A stretch of DNA of 36,775 nt from Burkholderiales bacterium (lineage in GTDB: Bacteria > Pseudomonadota > Gammaproteobacteria > Burkholderiales > Burkholderiaceae_C): assembly GCA_017307865.1 (NCBI GenBank), contig JAFKGE010000050.1, positions 1 to 36,775 of the forward strand, read 5' to 3'. Below are positions 32,977 through 36,775 of the stretch, in pieces. Under the pieces are notes generated by a model, which was given only the letters and a program-made list of their open reading frames with translations, did no database searches and had not been told where the DNA came from. Position 1 is the first letter of the stretch. Each line of letters opens with the position of its first letter. The translations under genes were made by a program, and so were the position numbers.

Positions 32977-33354
32977 ATGCCAACCATCAGTCAACTGGTG
33001 CGTCACGGGCGGACGGTCGAGACGACCAAGTCCAAGAGCCCGGCGATGCAAAACTCGCCGCAGCGTCGCGGTGTGTGCACGCGCGTGTACACCACCACGC
33101 CGAAAAAACCGAACTCGGCGCTGCGCAAGGTCGCCAAGGTGCGCCTGACCAACGGTTTCGAGGTCATTTCGTACATCGGCGGCGAAGGCCACAACCTGCA
33201 GGAGCACAGCGTGGTGCTGGTGCGCGGCGGCCGGGTCAAGGACCTGCCGGGCGTGCGCTACCACATCGTGCGCGGCTCGCTCGACCTGCAAGGCGTCAAG
33301 GATCGCAAGCAGTCGCGCTCCAAGTACGGTGCCAAGCGGCCCAAGAAGGCCTGA
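32977..33354 (+). CDS. rpsL: 30S ribosomal protein S12
   Basis: Protein of 125 aa, full length. [31 protein letters not shown] (residues 39-58, with the streptomycin-related Lys of KKPNSA in the wild form) and [17 protein letters not shown] are invariant family stretches. It sits at the decoding centre. First gene of the str operon; TTTTAGGGA lies before the ATG. Confidence 0.98.
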   Translation: MPTISQLVRHGRTVETTKSKSPAMQNSPQRRGVCTRVYTTTPKKPNSALRKVAKVRLTNGFEVISYIGGEGHNLQEHSVVLVRGGRVKDLPGVRYHIVRGSLDLQGVKDRKQSRSKYGAKRPKKA

Positions 33355-33522
33355 TCGTTCGTTTTTTTGGTGCTTGGCGGGGCGATGGCAGCCCGCGTCG
33401 AGCGAAGTGGCCCGATTGGCGGGTCGAGTAAGTGCAGGTTTCCATTGAATCTGCGCGGCAGTCGGAGCCGGTGAAGACCCGCCACCCGACGCCAACTGAA
33501 GCACATTGAGAGGTGAATTGAA

Positions 33523-33993
33523 ATGCCACGTCGTCGCGAAGTCCCCAAGCGTGAAATCCTGCCGGATCCCAAGTACGGCAATGTCGAGCTGTCCAAGTTC
33601 ATGAACGTCATCATGGAAGGTGGCAAGAAGGCGGTTGCCGAGCGCATCATCTACGGCGCGCTCGAGCAGATGGAGAAGAAGAGCGGCAAGGATCCGCTGG
33701 AGCTGTTCTCCACCGCCATCAACAACGTCAAGCCGATGGTCGAGGTCAAGAGCCGTCGCGTCGGCGGCGCGAACTATCAGGTGCCGGTCGAGGTTCGTCC
33801 GGTGCGCCGTCTGGCGCTGTCGATGCGCTGGATCAAGGAAGCCGCCCGCAAGCGCGGCGAGAAGTCGATGGCGATGCGCCTGGCCAACGAGTTGCTCGAG
33901 GCCACCGAAGGTCGCGGCGGCGCGATGAAGCGCCGCGACGAGGTGCACCGCATGGCCGAGGCCAACAAGGCCTTCAGCCACTTCCGTTTCTAA
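33523..33993 (+). CDS. rpsG: 30S ribosomal protein S7
   Basis: Protein of 156 aa starting [20 protein letters not shown] and ending [15 protein letters not shown]. It nucleates assembly of the 30S head and in many bacteria represses its own operon. A Shine-Dalgarno GAGAGG lies before the ATG. The 168-bp gap after rpsL is long for this operon and shows no gene. Confidence 0.98.
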   Translation: MPRRREVPKREILPDPKYGNVELSKFMNVIMEGGKKAVAERIIYGALEQMEKKSGKDPLELFSTAINNVKPMVEVKSRRVGGANYQVPVEVRPVRRLALSMRWIKEAARKRGEKSMAMRLANELLEATEGRGGAMKRRDEVHRMAEANKAFSHFRF

Positions 33994-34077
33994 AGGCGCA
34001 GCATCCTGCATTGAAGGCTTGCGGCCCGACCTGCCGGTTGCGGTGGGCGGGCCATTGGCCGTTAAAGAAAGCACATC

Positions 34078-36186
<2,109 letters not shown>

Positions 36187-36203
36187 GGCACTTTGAAAAC
36201 AGG

Positions 36204-36279
36204 AGCTGCTTGCGCTTGATGCATAACGATTTCAGTTCAAAAACATTCTGAAATTCATATACAGAAAGCGCGAGCAGCT
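36204..36279. repeat. Inverted pair of the dispersed repeat with nested stem between fusA and tuf (copy F)
   Basis: AGCTGCTTGCGCTT (36204-36217) and AAGCGCGAGCAGCT (36266-36279) are 14-bp arms that pair fully in RNA if one G-U is allowed. Inside, ATTTCAG (36229-36235) and CTGAAAT (36248-36254) form a second stem with a 12-base loop. Both outer arms are cores of the dispersed repeat facing each other, the only such pair in the window. The remaining gap to tuf shows nothing else. Confidence 0.75.
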
Positions 36280-36392
36280 ATTCTTTTACAAGTCTTCAGC
36301 ACACCGCAAGGTGGTGGGCGCTGCCCGTGGCGGCCCCGGCGCTGGAGACGTTAAACCGTCACGGGCACTGTTCTTTCACTGGAGTTTTTGAC

Positions 36393-36775
<383 letters not shown>

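Noticed and set aside
33355-33522. A small gene or RNA between rpsL and rpsG
   Set aside because: The gap is unusually long, but no frame with a start and Shine-Dalgarno and no strong structure was found.

Overview
ORGANISM. The window is a high-GC bacterial chromosome segment with a strong third-position G/C bias. The gene content and order (uvrA near an MFS gene and ssb, rpsL-rpsG-fusA-tuf, type 2 pyrF, an IPTL-CTERM protein) and a dispersed intergenic repeat with the core CAAGCGCRAGCAGCTAT suggest a betaproteobacterium of the Burkholderiales, most likely Comamonadaceae. This placement is inferred from recognised families, not from a search. LAYOUT. 1-0.2 kb: probable inward-reading end of an IS21-like element, abutting a dispersed repeat. 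0.2-6.6 kb: serC and pyrF diverge over a perfect inverted repeat; then come an AstE/AspA-like metal hydrolase, an M48 lipoprotein protease, and a sulfur operon (periplasmic double rhodanese, YeeE/YedE transporter, one-helix small protein). 6.7-12.8 kb: two glutathione S-transferases, an IscU/NifU-like protein, the ovothiol enzyme OvoA (sulfoxide synthase plus methyltransferase), an ADP-ribosylglycohydrolase-family protein and an FAD/NAD(P) reductase. 12.8-15.2 kb: a polar amino-acid ABC importer (binding protein and two permeases) with no ATPase gene beside it. 15.2-18.1 kb: an accessory island of clearly lower GC. It holds a translationally coupled pair (TauD/TfdA-like dioxygenase and a HEPN-like plus zinc-ribbon protein) followed by a TacA/TacT-type toxin-antitoxin pair with its palindromic operator. 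18.1-21.2 kb: uvrA, with two kinds of intergenic repeat sitting in frame inside the coding sequence. 21.3-23.6 kb: a four-gene operon of a DnrO-like periplasmic protein, a nickel-SOD-like protein (HCD mature N-terminus, Cys6 missing, His-rich tail), an S26 peptidase like the Ni-SOD maturation protease, and a Dnr/Fnr-type regulator. 23.8-29.9 kb: secreted unknown, MFS transporter, glycine-rich IPTL-CTERM protein, ssb, orphan branched-chain-type binding protein, SLAC1-family channel. 30.0-31.6 kb: folE and an ECF sigma factor, each preceded by the same GGAAC-N17-CATCCAATG promoter-like pair. 31.6-36.8 kb: mnmA, then the str operon (rpsL, rpsG, fusA, tuf; tuf is cut by the window edge). HOW IT FITS TOGETHER. 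Most of the window is housekeeping. Sulfur and thiol chemistry recurs (thiosulfate uptake, rhodanese, GSTs, ovothiol, tRNA thiolation). The parts most likely to hold undescribed biology are the dioxygenase/HEPN pair, the NiSOD-like/S26/Dnr operon, the repeat-bearing uvrA, and the paired ECF promoters of folE and the sigma gene.
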